Assembly: GCA_019915015.1 (NCBI GenBank)
Contig: JAHBBC010000005.1
Location: 1,798,001-1,862,000 of the forward strand
Length of the DNA: 64,000 bases
Origin: Auriscalpium vulgare
Taxonomy: Eukaryota; Basidiomycota; Agaricomycetes; Russulales; Auriscalpiaceae
Direction: 5' to 3'
The stretch's first letter is position 1. The number at the start of each line of letters is the position of its first letter. Below are positions 20,020 to 31,626 of the stretch, one piece after another. Below the pieces are notes generated by a model. That model was not told the origin of the DNA and made no database searches. It saw nothing but the letters and a program-made list of their open reading frames with translations. Both the position numbers and the translations under genes were made by a program.

Positions 20020-22270
20020 TCACAAAGGATGTGCGAGCGACACCCTCGTCAGCACTGCCATACCCTCCGCACGATACGTATCCAACGTGATGTTCAGCGG
20101 CACCGCGCCGTCCAAGAACGTCAGCAGCTGCGGCGCCGCGGTTGTGTATCGAGGCCAAAATAAGCTCGCACTCGAGTCCGCGCTGTCACCGACGTTCGGG
20201 TCGAGGTGCGTGACGAAGCGGATGAGGTAGTCCGTCATGTCGCTCGGCCCGTATATCAAGTCCACGTCCGACCCGTGGAACTACAGTACCCATCGCTGTG
20301 TCAGACTCACTGGTCCATGCAAAAGCGAGCGGGCGATGCAAGGCGTACCGAACCCAGATCAGGCAGGGTCTTGAAGCGTTTGCTCACTGCCCATACGTCG
20401 AGTCATCCAGTAAGCAACCGACATGAGAGCAGCAGACAAAAAAGCGCGCACGATATGAGAATACAGGTTGCTTGCCCGCACGCTGCTGGAGGAAGAACCG
20501 GCGCGGCGCCTGGAAGACGAGATCGCCCTGCAGCGCCGCGAGGTACGCGCGGACCTCGGCGTCGGCGCTGAAAGACCGAGTGAGTGAGCGTTAATCGATA
20601 GTGTAGTGGGGAGATGCGCATACGTGAGGTTCGACGTGGAGAGCGAGAAGAGGGTGCCCTCGTCGTCGCAATCGCCTGCCGAGCTGTTCACTGTTCATAC
20701 ATGGCTGGCGTTTGGTGAAGAACGCACCTGATACGAGCGGCACTTTGGCGACACTGTTTTGGAGTACCAATGTTTGTGGAACATCCTTCAGGAAGTCTCC
20801 ATCGACGCGTGGCTGCCACGCCAGATTGATTGACTACAATACACCGAACCGCGAATCAGCCGGTTGAGTACTTATACTGACCGACTAGACGCACCTGAAA
20901 CGCAAAGACATTTGGCGAGGCATTGATAGCCGTGCGCAGCCTGTCGATCGGCGCCTCCCGCAGGCACTGGAGTGTATCCTTCGCGGCCGCACAGCTCACG
21001 TTCGCAACGAGCGCGTCGTAGAAAGGCTGGCCTTCGGCGACAGGGCCAATCGGGTTGGGCGAGCCGCTCTGCATGAATGCGCCATTCGCAACTAGCTGCA
21101 GTGCAACGGAGAAGGCACCGGCACTCTCTCCCCAGCTGATTGGCAGGGTTAGAGAGGCGCGCGGAAGCAAGCAGGTGACTTACATGGTTACCTTGCCAGG
21201 GTCGCCGCCGAATGCGTGTATGTACTCTTGGACCCATCACAGAGCGAGTCTCTCTAATATTATAACTGGAATCAGGGCATATGACGACTGGTATGGATGA
21301 GAACTACACACGATCGTGGAGGCCGAGATTGCCGACACCGGCTTTCTGAGCCTCCACACCCCCAGGGAAGCCAAGTGCTGAGAAGAGCGTATTTCAGCAG
21401 TTATTCTAGGTCATAGACGGGCGTTCAGCATACCCGACAGGCTAAAGTGAGGATGTGCGGTATGTCAACTGTGCACCATGTTGCGAGGACATAATGCTAC
21501 CCACCGATAATTCATGCTGACGTTGACGACGGGCTGGCCCAATTGAATAGATCGCTCCACAATGACAGAGCCATTAACGCTGCAACAAGTGAAGAGAATC
21601 GCTCAGACACGGTGTGCAATCCGTATGCATACCTTGCAGATGCCCCAGTCTCGAAAGCCCCTCCATATATCCACTGTACTCATAAACATTAGATTGAATA
21701 AGTGGACCGGTACAATAATTCACGCACGACGAGAACTGGCAATTTTGCGCTCTCTGTAGCGCTCGCAGGCTTCACGACGTTGATTGACAGACCTTCATAC
21801 GTGAGTCCACGCGCTGCGTCAGCCAGCCTTCACGCGCTAAATAAAGGACAAGCACGCACAGTCCTCGCTGTCCACAATGGGAGGGCCATCCTCGCTGCCC
21901 ACTAGCAACTGCACAGTCACCGGCGCGAAACCCGCCGGGATCGGCAGGGGCGGCCCTGATTGCTGGATACAAGCGGGCCCGAACGCCGACGCGTTGTGCA
22001 CGCCCGTGTACGGCGCGTTGGGCTGCGGAAGTCTCAGACGAAGGTCGCCGACACTAGTGGAGTGCTGTATGAGTGTCACAGGCCCGGTAAGAGAGTGTAG
22101 CGGACGTACGGGGGAAGGGCGAACGGGATGCCAAGAAACTGCGTGACCACCCCGGACGCATTGCCGAAAAACGTTGCGCGGTCGAGTTGGACGAACGGGG
22201 GAGCCTGACTGCTTGCCAGCGCGCCGGTTGCGAGCGTCAAGGTGACAGTCGCAGCCCGGGGAGTAAACAT
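20020..22270 (-). CDS. Secreted carboxylesterase / lipase (type B)
   Basis: The signal peptide is MFTPRAATVTLTLATGALAS. Downstream exons give GVVTQFLGIPFALPP, DLRLRLPQPNAPYTGVHNAS (the usual early strand of type-B carboxylesterases), VNVSMNYRLSALGFPGG and, after an intron, the nucleophile elbow ISWGESAGAFSVALQL with the catalytic serine in GESAG. Then follow FMQSGSPNPIGPV, CLREAPIDRLRTAI and HGSDVDLIYGP, which supplies the histidine. The stop is at 20020. At least eight short introns are needed (for example near 22030-22085, 21780-21850, 21420-21480, 21240-21310). It resembles fungal secreted lipases or esterases that hydrolyse ester bonds in lipids or plant wall components. All expected motifs are visible, so I treat it as functional. 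In the right arm only a C-terminal fragment remains. Confidence 0.8.
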
Positions 22271-23058
22271 AGCGAGCAGGCAAAGGGCAAGTTCAACTCG
22301 GCTACTTATTATATAGGCATTCGTACGGGTGTACAGAAACGGTAGTCACGCTCACCTCATGGCACCCGCCTGAGCAACTTCGGCATGGGCAAAGAAGAAT
22401 CAAATACGGCGATGAAAGCACAGCGCGCGCGCTTGTAGGAGTTATCATGTGGCAACAACGTAAGACGCTGAGAGAAAGAAGGCTCGCAGCAGACAGCGGT
22501 TGGAGCATGGCCGGTGGGGACAGCGTGAGCATGCCCCTCCGCCACATAGACCTCCCGGTCCTGCGAAGAACTTCGAGGAAAAGGTTAGGGCAATGAGCTC
22601 ATCGCGAGTTGCCAGCAAAATCGTCGTACAATCTCATAGGCCTGCACTTGGCCTGCAAGGCATCGCAAAGGCGCTTCGACTACGTTGGGTGCAAGGCGAC
22701 CGGAGAGATGGGCACCATTCGTCCATGGCCTAAGTAGTATTTGCTGTCGAAGAGTTTGTATCGGTATCACAGTCATACCGGTATACTGGGACATCTGAGG
22801 CCGCGATTATTGTGAATTGTGCTGCTGCAGTGACATCGCAACAAGTACAACGGTTCTTAGGCGTGTGACCAACTTACTTCATCCGGAAGACGAGGGTCTC
22901 GGCGCAACCGGAGCGCAATCTCCGGTCACGCATTCTCCCCACTGGCACTTGGCCCCTTTCTTTCCGACCTCGACTTTCGCCAGTATGTCGTTCATGTCAG
23001 AGCTCCACGTACGCGTGTTTCATACATCTTGCTAGTGGCTAGATGATTCTAACTATGT
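22271..23058. other. Intergenic between carboxylesterase and broken F-box gene
   Basis: About 790 bp separating divergent genes. On the minus strand a TATA-like cctatataataa (about 22305-22316) lies about 35-45 bp above the esterase start and is its likely promoter. The remainder holds short frames only; I see no other gene. Confidence 0.5.
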
Positions 23059-24959
23059 ATGCAGAGGGAAAGCCTCGACACGATGAGTAGGGAGGCTCCC
23101 CTGGCCCGAGGTGCCATTCGACGCCGCACAGTGGAGGATATGATAGCGCACTGGAGGGACATGGGCCCCAGCATGCTGATTGCGTTTGGCAAAGACCCTA
23201 CCCGTTATTCTGACGACGGTGCTTACGGCTACTTGCCGACACAAATCGGCGCTCGACGGGACATCAGCAGCCAGAAACTCCACAATGCATCGCAGTACGC
23301 GTGCCGCATCCCTGTCGACGTTATTCAACGCATATTCTAGGACTGCATCTCGGCGTCTGACCCAGCAAGCGACGCGGTGCGCCCTTGGCATTGGCTCCGG
23401 CTCAGCCATGTCTGCTCCCTCTGGCGCACCATCGCTCTGGACACGCCGGTGCTCTGGTACACCATCGACCTCTCGGCGGGCGAGCGATGGACGGAGGAGT
23501 CTGCGTGCCGCTCATACGACCGCCCTCTCATCATCGGCTGGTACACGCCCGGCCCTGTGAAACTCAGCTACGTACATCTGCTTTACGTTCGCCACCTCCT
23601 GCCGCGCTGCAAGTCCGTGCGGCTGCACAACGCGACGGTTGGCTATGCGACGAACTATCAGAAGCACGCTCGTGGCGAGAAGCAGGCGACGCCGCTGCTG
23701 GAAGAGCTGCATATCACCATGCCCATTAACCAAGACGACTGTCTCTTCTACAGATTCCTTGAAGGCCCTGCTCCGAGACTGAGGCGCCTCACTCTGCATA
23801 ACTTTCCGTGGGATACTTGGGAATATGAAGAGCCGTTCAAGAATGTCACGCAGCTCTCCTTAGGGGGGAGCAGCATTTCTTATTCTCTTGCCATCAACGA
23901 TATCAACATCGCGCCGAACGTTGAAGATCTAGAAATCGTCTCCTTTGAATCGAGCAGCCGTTTACCGAAGATACCGAGGAGGAAGTCAGCAGTGAAGGCG
24001 GCAGTCAACAGGAGGACGCTGCCGTCGAATTGGACGGCGTCGCAAGCACAGGAGACGAGGATGGCCGGGATCAAGATGACGTTGATGAGGAGGATGAGGA
24101 CGAGGTTGTGGACGAGCAGACCATGGATGAAACTCCTGACTCCGACGACGGCGACGACACCGAATTCGCCGACCTCCCACACCTCTCGCGACTCGCGCTC
24201 GACGGAGAACTACTGAGTACCACCGGGCTCTTCAGGCGCATCCGGTACCCTGCTTCTGCGGCGACAAAGCTCTCATTGCATTGCATCAAAGACAAAGCAC
24301 GTCCGCCCGCCGTTGCCGACATATCGGCCGTCTTTAGAGCGCTGTCTACGCACCGCGGCGGCATCCAGGCGCCGCTTTCACATCTGCTTGTTCTCGACGA
24401 CCCCTACAACGACAGTGTACGCATCGCGGCCTGGCGGGACGAGCAGGCAAACGGCGCCGCAGATCGTCCACTCGCAGACCTCCAGCTTGACTTCAGCGGC
24501 ATCACGCTGTACAACGCCGACGCATCCTTCGTCGTGCACCAGATGCTCTCCGGGGCCTCGCCGATTGCCCTTGGCGCAATCCAGCGCCTGGACCTCGACG
24601 GGCCACGCGCGTGGCCAAAACAGCGGCTTCGCCGGTTCTTCAGCGCGGTGCGCGACGTCCGCACCCTGCGCGTCTCTGGGAAGCTCGCGATCCGCGTGTG
24701 CGACGCGCTGGGGCAGTGCACGGAGGTGTCGTGCCTCCCACATCTGGCTTCGCTGACTATCTCTGTGGACAAGGTGGGGGCCCCGGATGTCAGAGCAAAG
24801 GACGGGATGGGCCATGCGCTCGCGGCGTGTCTGAAGAAGCGTCGCAAAGGCGGGCTCGCCATTCGCGACGCGCAGTTGATTGCAGGAGAGCTTGCGGAGA
24901 CCATAAAAGAAGAGCTGGAGATTCTGTTGCCTGACGTGAGTACTAGTGTTGGGATTTGA
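23059..24959 (+). pseudogene. F-box-like gene with nonsense and frameshift damage
   Basis: An N-terminal part (MSREAPLARGAIRRRTVED, from 23083) leads into an F-box-type segment, IPVDVIQRIF, then an in-frame TAG at 23338-23340, then DCISASDPASDAVRPWHWLR and LSHVCSLWRTIALDTPVLWY in the same frame. This is the usual agaricomycete pattern of IP.D.I..IF followed by VC..WR.IA...P.LW, so the stop interrupts a conserved domain. Farther on, leucine-rich strands (LLEELHITMP, LRRLTLHNFPWD, VEDLEIVSFESS) read to about 23960. The frame then shifts into an acidic stretch (TEDTEEEVSSEGG and onward) and continues to VSTSVGI at 24959. No GT-AG intron removes either lesion without making a stop. So this is a pseudogene unless the sequence has errors. 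A 3' fragment exists at 40929-41171. Confidence 0.7.
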
Positions 24960-25190
24960 CACCGCGCAACTTCAGGGTAGAAAATGGCCTTGCAGAAGGG
25001 AATGTGTACTATACGAAGGGAATGTGTCCGATACGACTTGTGTACGATACGACTGTAGTCTACAGAACACAAAATGATGAGCGATCCAACTCGGAGCCGG
25101 GATATCCCGCAAGACAAGTAGCTATATATCGAGAGCGATATCGCACTGGGTGATAGCAGACTATTAGAAGTATAGGAGTCTATGCTCCAG

Positions 25191-26516
25191 TTACGCTCCA
25201 TGCAACAAGCCGCGCTTCTCGAGATCCTGCATGATCATACGGTGTGACTCCCGCGCACTACCCGTCCATCGCGCCGGGATGTCCCTGTCCTGCTTCGCCA
25301 TATCTGCCTCGTAAAACACCTGTGAAGCGTGAGTCAAGTGAGCTGCCAACGATTCGGACCGGCACCGCGAAAACACACCTCGTATGACCACGGGCCCCTC
25401 CACCCCGTCCTCCAGACCGCCTCCACAACATCCACCACCGGCAGGAAACCCCGGAAGCCATCGAGGAGCGGCAGCGGGCGCCACGCGTTCGACCACGCAT
25501 ACAGCGGCGGCAAGCCCTGTGCGTTCTCCCGCAGCGTGTCGGCGGCCACCTTGCGCGACCCGTCAGAAATCTGCAGATAGAAGATCTTCTCCGGCGGGAC
25601 GCTGCGCGTGAGGTTCTCGAGGGATGCGGCCAGGTGCGCGGACGCGGAGGGGAGGACGTTGGGTGGGGACGCGGGGTCGACGTATGCGCGAGCGCAGATC
25701 TGAAAGGTGTCGAGGCAGAGGCCGAAGTTGGGCCGGTCAACGAGCTTGCAGACCTCCCAGGTGCTTTCCCAGGTGTTGCTATTTAGATGAGGAGTGAGCA
25801 CGGCCAAGCTGCACTAAGCATGAGTCAGCCTACACATGGACGCCCCAGGCCCACATTTCGTATGCGCTAGAAACAAAGTGAGAATATGCGCAGATACCTG
25901 AGGAAATTGATTTACATTCGGATGGGAGGCACCATTGCAGCTGCCTCATCTGCAAGCTGACGTAGATCGCGCGCGATGACATCCAAGTCACCACTCGTCT
26001 CTGGGTCATCCGATGAGCCGACCTGCAGTATCTGACAGTCGAGCGCCTGAAGCATCGTGAGACTGATTCATTGCGTACTCCTCCGAGGGTGACGCACCGC
26101 CAAGACCTTGAACCACGACTGCGCTCTATCAAAGCCGTCTTCCCGCTTCTTCTCATCGGTGTAGCCTTCAAATTCCGAGAATCTGACTCCTTGGAGTAAG
26201 ACGATATGGGGACGTAGATGACGACGTACGGATGCATGGCCAGGACCTTGATCCCGAGCTCTACGCACAACGCCTTGATCTCGCGAGCGACCTCGCAAAG
26301 CAGGCCGATGTCTCCCCTTCCAGCGTTGTCTAGCTTCTGATAGCCTGGATGATTCTGTGCAGCATATGCCTCGAGGTCCGGGAAGGCGATTTCGGCGAGC
26401 TTGAACCCACTTCCTGCGATCGCACGCAATTTCAACGGAAGGGTATGAGAAGGGTGCATGCCCGCTGAAGGAGTGGCATAGCAGAGTTCGATGGCAGATA
26501 GTTCAGAGGAGGACAT
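25191..26516 (-). CDS. 3-dehydroshikimate dehydratase-like TIM-barrel protein, left copy
   Basis: The family (sugar-phosphate isomerase-like barrel) includes fungal and bacterial enzymes that dehydrate 3-dehydroshikimate to protocatechuate in quinate catabolism. Motifs run from MSSSELSAIELCYATPSAGM (start 26516) through FKLAEIAFPDLEAYA and CQILQVGSSDDPE to YEMWAWGVHV, VCKLVDRPNFGLCLDTFQIC, EKIFYLQISDGSRK and WSYEVFYEADMAK. Likely metal ligands are the Glu of YEMW, Asp of CLDT, Gln of YLQIS and Glu of SYEV. The residue after CLDTF is Gln where some bacterial enzymes carry His. Five introns fit cleanly and the stop at 25191 follows KRGLLHGA, about 345 residues. It is nearly identical in structure to the right-arm gene at 39037. 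Substrate is inferred from family only; a related isomerase role cannot be excluded. Confidence 0.78.
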
Positions 26517-27175
26517 GGTGGGATGCAGAGAGTAGAGCAGACTGGTGGCCAGCCTTTATGTCGACCAGCAACAGTGACGACCAGAGTGGCGACTTGAGTT
26601 CCTGGGTGGTGCGAGCCCAGCGGATCCACCGCAATAGGACGCTCCAACGCGACGTAGGTAACGCTTCATCGCAACGCATGGTTCAAGACAGTCGGACCGG
26701 ACCAGCGCCCTGAGATTCGAGGTGGAGAGGGTGCAGATGTAGACTGGTTACCAAGTCTTTCTGAAGCTAAGTGACGCGCAAGCAAAGTACAGAAGACATC
26801 ATCGACTGAGCGACTTCAGTCGTTGCTCGGATTTACCACGCCCTCCACCTCGCGCGAGCAGTTGAAGTTCATGAGCCTTGGGGTCACGGTGTTCCGCAGC
26901 GCTGCGACATGCGACCCTTCCCCAAGTACCACCACCACCACCAGCTGCTCTCGCCTAATCTTACACACTCGTGAGTGAATTCTGCGTCTAATACCGAGCC
27001 GAGGGTAGCTAGCAGGTGCGTATCTTTCGGCTCCAATGATGCATCATGCCATCCAACCTGGAGTCTGCCTCCATAAAGCTTGGCGCGAGCAGTTTGCTCA
27101 CTTTCACCACCCTTGCACAGCGACACCTCGCCTTGAAGCCCACGCATTCACCGCGCAACCCCCCGCAGTCCCAGG
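26517..27175. other. Intergenic at the inner edge of the left arm
   Basis: The first 100-130 bp resemble the DNA just upstream of the right-arm dehydratase gene (cgtcactgttg followed by ataaa and ctggccaccagtct on the minus strand). Beyond about 26.65 kb no similarity to the right arm was seen, so the inner breakpoint lies near here. A short trinucleotide run (accaccaccacc) is at about 26929-26941. No gene recognised. Confidence 0.5.
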
Positions 27176-28780
27176 ATGATTGGCAACAGCCTTCCTGAAC
27201 TCATCTTCATACGCGCATCCATTCTCGGCCTGCGCTCCATCGCCCCTCTCAGCTTTATCTACCTCGCCGCGAGCACCCATGCAGGCGCCTTTCTCTGGAC
27301 ACCTGTGCTCGGCGCGTGGGCCATCACTGAGGCCGCGTTCTACACCCTCGTCTACCTCCCCCGCCGACGGAGCATGCAGAAGGTGCGTCACCACGCCCAC
27401 CACACACACCCACTACGTCGCTCACCCGCCCCCGACGCAGAATGCCGTCCACCCGCCGCTGACGGCCGAGGAGCGCCGCGCGCTCTTCGACAAGTGCTCG
27501 AAGTGCATGTCCGAGGCGTCCGCGACGGGCTGGTTCACCTACGCAAACGGCGACCGCGTCGTCAAGCGCGGCAACGCAATGGACTGGCTGCTCTGGGGCC
27601 TGTTCGCTTCGACACAGCTCGAGATGATCCAGGATTGGGAGGCCGAGATGGAACACTACGTGTCCGTCATGGCTACCCATATCGGCTACCAGCTGGATCC
27701 CGGCAGCAACCCCGATATGCAGTGCTTCCGCCTCACCCTCGACCCCGTCCGGATGGTCCACCGGCCGTTCGTATGGTACCTGGTGAGCACCGTTCTGGGC
27801 AGCGCCGCGCCGAGTGGGGAAACTGACGGGCACTGCGCAGATTGTGGGGCTCGTCGATGGGCTCACGTCGTGCGCCATGTTCTACCACGGCTTCAAGCAC
27901 TACGACACCCGCAAGTGGTTCCAGGTGTTCCCGCTGCGGCCCCTCCTCGCGCTCGCCTCGCGCAGGTCTGCGGATCCGGACATCCCGTATTGGTACCGCG
28001 AGCACCGCTCCCAGGACAAGCTGCCCATCCTCTTCATCCATGGCATCGGGGTGCGTGCTTCCCTGACGCCATTCACGCCAGCCTCAGTTGACTGACAGCC
28101 GACAGATCGGCCTGTGGCCGTACACCAAGTTCTTCCGCGAGCTCATCGAGCAGGACCCCGACGTCGGCATCCTCGCGGTCGAGATCCTGCCCGTGAGCAT
28201 GCGCCTCGCCGCGCCGCCCCTCCCGCGCGACGCCATGTGCGCCGCCGTCGCGCGCATCCTCGACGCGCACGACCTGCCGCGCGTCGTCGTCGCGGGGCAC
28301 TCGTACGGGACCGTCGTCGCCGCGCACCTGCACCACAACCCGGCCTTCGCCGCGCGCATCGCCGGCATCCTGCTCGTCGACCCGATCCCGTTCCTGCTGC
28401 ACCACCCGGACATCGCGTACAACTTCGTGTACCGTGTGCCGCGCGCGGCGAACGAGTGGCAGCTGTGGTTCTTCGCGAGCAGCGACCCGGACATCGCGCG
28501 CGCGCTGGCGCGCCACTTCTTCTGGTTCGAGAACATCCTGTTCAAGGAGGAGCTGACCGGCCGCCGCGTCGCGGTCTCGCTGGCGGAGAAGGACCAGATC
28601 GTCAATGCGCAAGAGGTAAGGCGGTATCTGACAGGGCAGGACGAGCCGAGTGCGCGCTGGGCCGAGGGCGATATGGAGGTGCTATACCATGCTGGATTGG
28701 ACCATGCGACTGTTTTCGATACCCCGGAGCGGCGGCGGACGCTCTTAGAGATTCTCGGGCGGTTCGTGCGCGAGGCATGA
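27176..28780 (+). CDS. Membrane-associated alpha/beta hydrolase
   Basis: Four exons (27176-27382, 27441-27782, 27841-28050, 28106-28780) give about 477 residues. The N-terminal 65 residues are hydrophobic (LSFIYLAASTHAGAFLWTPV, AWAITEAAFYTLVYLP), giving one or two membrane segments. The hydrolase core begins at LPILFIHGIG (oxyanion strand), with the nucleophile elbow VVVAGHSYGTVVAAHL (Ser near residue 319), an Asp in LAEKDQIV and the His in GLDHATVF, a complete triad. Between lies a family-specific region with EERRALFDKCSKCMSE and TQLEMIQDWEAEMEH. The substrate is unknown; similar fungal proteins are annotated only as alpha/beta hydrolases, possibly lipid-acting given the membrane anchor. It is the first gene of the unique spacer between the arms and converges on the BTB gene, 112 bp away. 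Confidence 0.85.
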
Positions 28781-28892
28781 GCCCCATTCTCTTACGGACA
28801 ATACAATACTTAGAAGTCGCCCAGACATCTGACTTATTTGCTACAATACAAGCCATATTCTATACATCTCGCTGCTCTCCCGTACATGAATC

Positions 28893-30016
28893 TCAGATCG
28901 GGCCCTCCGCCTCCTCCGCCTCCCGCACCCACCGGCCCAGGTCCTCCCACACGCCCTGCGCCAGCGCCCCCATCTCCTCCCGCCGCGCCTCGACGCACGC
29001 CGCGCAAACGCCGTCCGCGGCCCACGCGCGCGCGGCGACGCGCGCGAGCTCCTCGAGCGGGCGCGCGACGCCGCCGTCCGCGAGCGCGGGCGCGATGACC
29101 GCGCGCATCCACGCGTCCGCGAGCGCGTCCGTGCACGCCATGTGCGCCGCGCCGCCGACCGTGAACAGCACGGGCGTAAAGTCCGCGATGAGCGCGCCCA
29201 GCACGCGGTGGCAGATGCGCAGCGTGCGCGGCGAGAGCGCGGGGTGCGGCGCCGCTGCCTCCGCCTCCGCCTCTCCCGCTGCTTCCGGGGACGGGGGCGC
29301 GGGGGGAGCCTCGGGATCGTGCGCGCCGGCGGGGTCGAAGTCCGAGCACGCCGCGACGCTGTACACCAGCGCCTTCTTCGTCTGCCACGCCATGCATCAG
29401 CACGCCCCGACCCGCTCGGACATGATCGATGGCGTGCGCACCTCGTCGCCGAGGTCGACGCGCAGCGCGAGCTCGAGCGCGGCCTCGCGGTGCGCGCGCG
29501 GGTGGCGGTGCGCGAACGGCGCGGGCCCGCCGGGGAACAGCTCGGCGACGTGTGCGCGCGCGCGCGCGAAGACGGGCGGCACGTCGAGCGCGGCGGGCGC
29601 GGTGGCGCGCACGAGCGCGGCGAGCGCGGGGTACGGCGTCGTCGCGTCCAGGGCCCTGGTGTCCCGGTGCGTGTGCGGATGAGCAGGCGGCAAGGAAGGG
29701 CGGGTGGGTGACGGGGGGCTTACGCGTCGTGGTAGAGGTGCGCGAGCAGCGCCTCGAAGTCGGCGATCGCGAGGTCGACGGACGGCGGGATGGCGAGCAC
29801 GGCGTCGCCGCCCGGCGCGGGCGCGGGCGCGATCCACGCGGCGAGCGTGGGCGAGTGCCGCGTGAGGAGCGTGCGGTGCACCCTGAACTGGACGGGCGGC
29901 AGCGCGACGAGCAGCGTGCCGTCGGGGAGGAAGAACGTCGGGTGCGGGCGCGCCTTGAGGGCGGCGGGGTCGGTGTCGGGCGGTGGCGAGAGGGGGCCGG
30001 TCGCGCTGGGGGCCAT
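28893..30016 (-). CDS. BTB/POZ-domain protein
   Basis: The start at 30016 gives MAPSATGPLSPPPDT, then FFLPDGTLLVALPPVQFRVH and RTLLTRHSPTLAAWI, the opening of a BTB fold as found in many agaricomycete BTB proteins, then LAIADFEALLAHLYHDA. A first intron (about 29650-29725) joins to LDATTPYPALAALVRATAPA. A second (about 29383-29442) skips an in-frame TGA and joins LGDE to TKKALVYSVAACSDFD. The C-terminal part includes CTDALADAWMRAVI and VCAACVEARREEMGALAQGV. The stop is at 28893, about 330 residues. BTB proteins dimerise and may recruit cullin-3, but this group in mushrooms is uncharacterised. The region is very GC-rich, which produces long false frames on the other strand. Confidence 0.72.
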
Positions 30017-30858
30017 CGTCGACGTCGTATGCTGAAGGGCGTATGCTGAAGGGCGGGCGGGCGGCGGCGATGTAGATTAGATGGCACACGTAATCTGGTG
30101 GCGTCACATACGCGCATACACTCGCGCACAAGGCGATATATACGAGTCTCCGACGACAGCCTGCTAAAACTACAGCGTACACGTACATTGAGATCAATAC
30201 CATAGACTAACCACCGTACTACGGACGTACTAAGCAGTATATAGGTGAAGTACACGTAGGGAGAGCATATCATAGTGTCTAACGGACGGCAGGCGGCATG
30301 GGGCAACGAAAACAGTGGTAAGACAGCGATAAATAATAGGGAGAAAGCGAAAGCGTGACAGCGGCGTAAAGCAAACACGGGGATACTAAAACAACTTGAT
30401 CTTGATTGAACGGCGACACATCAGGATGCGGGATTCAGATGGCGTGCGTGTGATAAAAAAAATGGGGATGAGATGGAGATGGACAGACTGCGTCCGTTCG
30501 TCGAGAACAGCGATAAATATTAGCGCTGAGAAACAGGCGCGTAGATGCAGAGCAGAAATGGCGTGGAATGAAATGAAGGAGGAGGCGATGTGATGGATGG
30601 ACGGCGGTGGCCGCTAGGGACTGGATGGATGTGGCAGGCGAGGCGAGGCGAGGCGATGGCGAACTGGCGCCGGCGAGGCGCGCAATGCGAAGATGTGGAG
30701 ATGGTGGATCCAAAGATGCGAGACGAGACGGGGCGTGGCAGGAAACGAGGCAGCGGGGGTGAGAGCATTACGACGAAACGGGCTGCGCAGCGCGCGAATT
30801 ATACGGGGGCTATGTGGTGTATGTGGGGCAGCAAACGGCAACAGGCCCCGCCGGCGCT
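30017..30858. other. Intergenic between BTB gene and hypothetical gene
   Basis: No supported gene. The DNA is GC-poor near 30.1-30.6 kb compared with its surroundings, and holds short frames only. A purine-rich gcgaggcgaggcgaggcgat run sits at about 30638-30657. It likely contains the promoter of the BTB gene and the 3' end of the next gene. Confidence 0.4.
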
Positions 30859-31626
30859 TCACGGGGACGCGGGCGCAAAACTCGGCGGCGTCACCACAGG
30901 CATGAGGTTCCAGAACGCGACATCCGAGGGGCGCGGGAAGCGCGGCGGCGGCGTCGCGGCGGCACCGCGCGCGTCGACGAGCGCAGCCAGCGCCAGCGTG
31001 TCCGCGCGGCGCGGCAGGTGGGCGCTGCGCACGGAAGTCTTCCGCCGGCGGATGGGGCCCGGGGCCACAGGCGGCCTTGCGGGGCCGTCGAACACGAGCT
31101 GCGAGAGGTCCGCGAGGTCCGCGTCCCAGGGGTCGTCCGACGGCGCGTCGTCGAGCGCGCGGATCCACGGCAGCGCGGCGATGTCGATGTGCGCGGGCTG
31201 TGCGCGCGGGCGCGGGACGCCGGGGAAGTCGGGCGTGCGCGCGTAGTGGCGGCGGCGACGCGGGGTGCGCGGGGCGTGGGTCGTCGAGGGCCGCTTGACG
31301 GAGGCGCAGGGCGTCGGGGACTTGGTCATCTGCGGGGAGGAAGCGGTCAGTATATGGGCGGGAAAGGCGAGATGGGTGGCGGGACGTACCAGGGCGCGCT
31401 TGGTGCGGTCGAGGCGGATGGGCGAGAGGAGGCGGGGGTACTGCAGCGCGTCGCGCTCGCGCCCGGGCGTGTGGCACTGCGGGGGGTCCCGGGTGAGCAG
31501 GCTGCGGTGCGGATGGATGGGAGCACGTACGATGAAGGGATCATCTAGGTCTAGGGGGAGCTGGGGGACGTGTGTGGCGAGGACGGGGAGCAGACGCTTT
31601 GGCTGGGGGGCGAGGATGGCGGGCAT
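30859..31626 (-). CDS. Hypothetical proline/arginine-rich protein
   Basis: Starting at 31626 (MPAILAPQPKRLLPVLATHV), the frame stays open to 30859. A probable 60-bp intron (about 31328-31387, gtacgtcccgcc to ccccgcag) carries no in-frame stop, and its removal joins RTKRAL to MTKSPTPCAS. That gives about 235 residues. Notable parts are ALPWIRALDDAPSDDPWDAD, LADLSQLVFDGPARPP and FWNLMPVVTPPSFAP at the C-terminus; the rest is disordered-looking and basic. No known domain recognised. The intron and a conserved-looking tryptophan-rich core argue for a real gene. Confidence 0.5.
   Translation of the reverse strand: MPAILAPQPKRLLPVLATHVPQLPLDLDDPFIVRAPIHPHRSLLTRDPPQCHTPGRERDALQYPRLLSPIRLDRTKRALVRPATHLAFPAHILTASSPQMTKSPTPCASVKRPSTTHAPRTPRRRRHYARTPDFPGVPRPRAQPAHIDIAALPWIRALDDAPSDDPWDADLADLSQLVFDGPARPPVAPGPIRRRKTSVRSAHLPRRADTLALAALVDARGAAATPPPRFPRPSDVAFWNLMPVVTPPSFAPASP

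Larger units (their letters stand above)
10000..26620 (+). repeat. Left arm of large inverted segmental duplication
   Basis: Gene order: tail-anchored protein (+), secreted repeats 1 and 2 (+), small ORF (-), F-box (-), carboxylesterase (-), broken F-box-like (+), dehydratase (-). The same set occurs in reverse order and orientation at about 38.9-52.8 kb. Outer breakpoints are blurred (about 10-11 kb and 51.4-52.8 kb); inner ones are near 26.6 and 38.9 kb. Coding parts are well conserved, and introns align by position. Confidence 0.8.

Noticed and set aside
23340..23376. An intron removing the TAG in the F-box-like gene
   Set aside because: The conserved F-box sequence is continuous on both sides of the stop, and no GT...AG pair removes it without also deleting conserved residues or breaking the frame.
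28114..29682. A 522-codon plus-strand frame rich in Arg, Ala and Ser
   Set aside because: It overlaps the true hydrolase exon in another frame and then runs antisense to the BTB gene. Composition and overlap show a GC-driven artefact.
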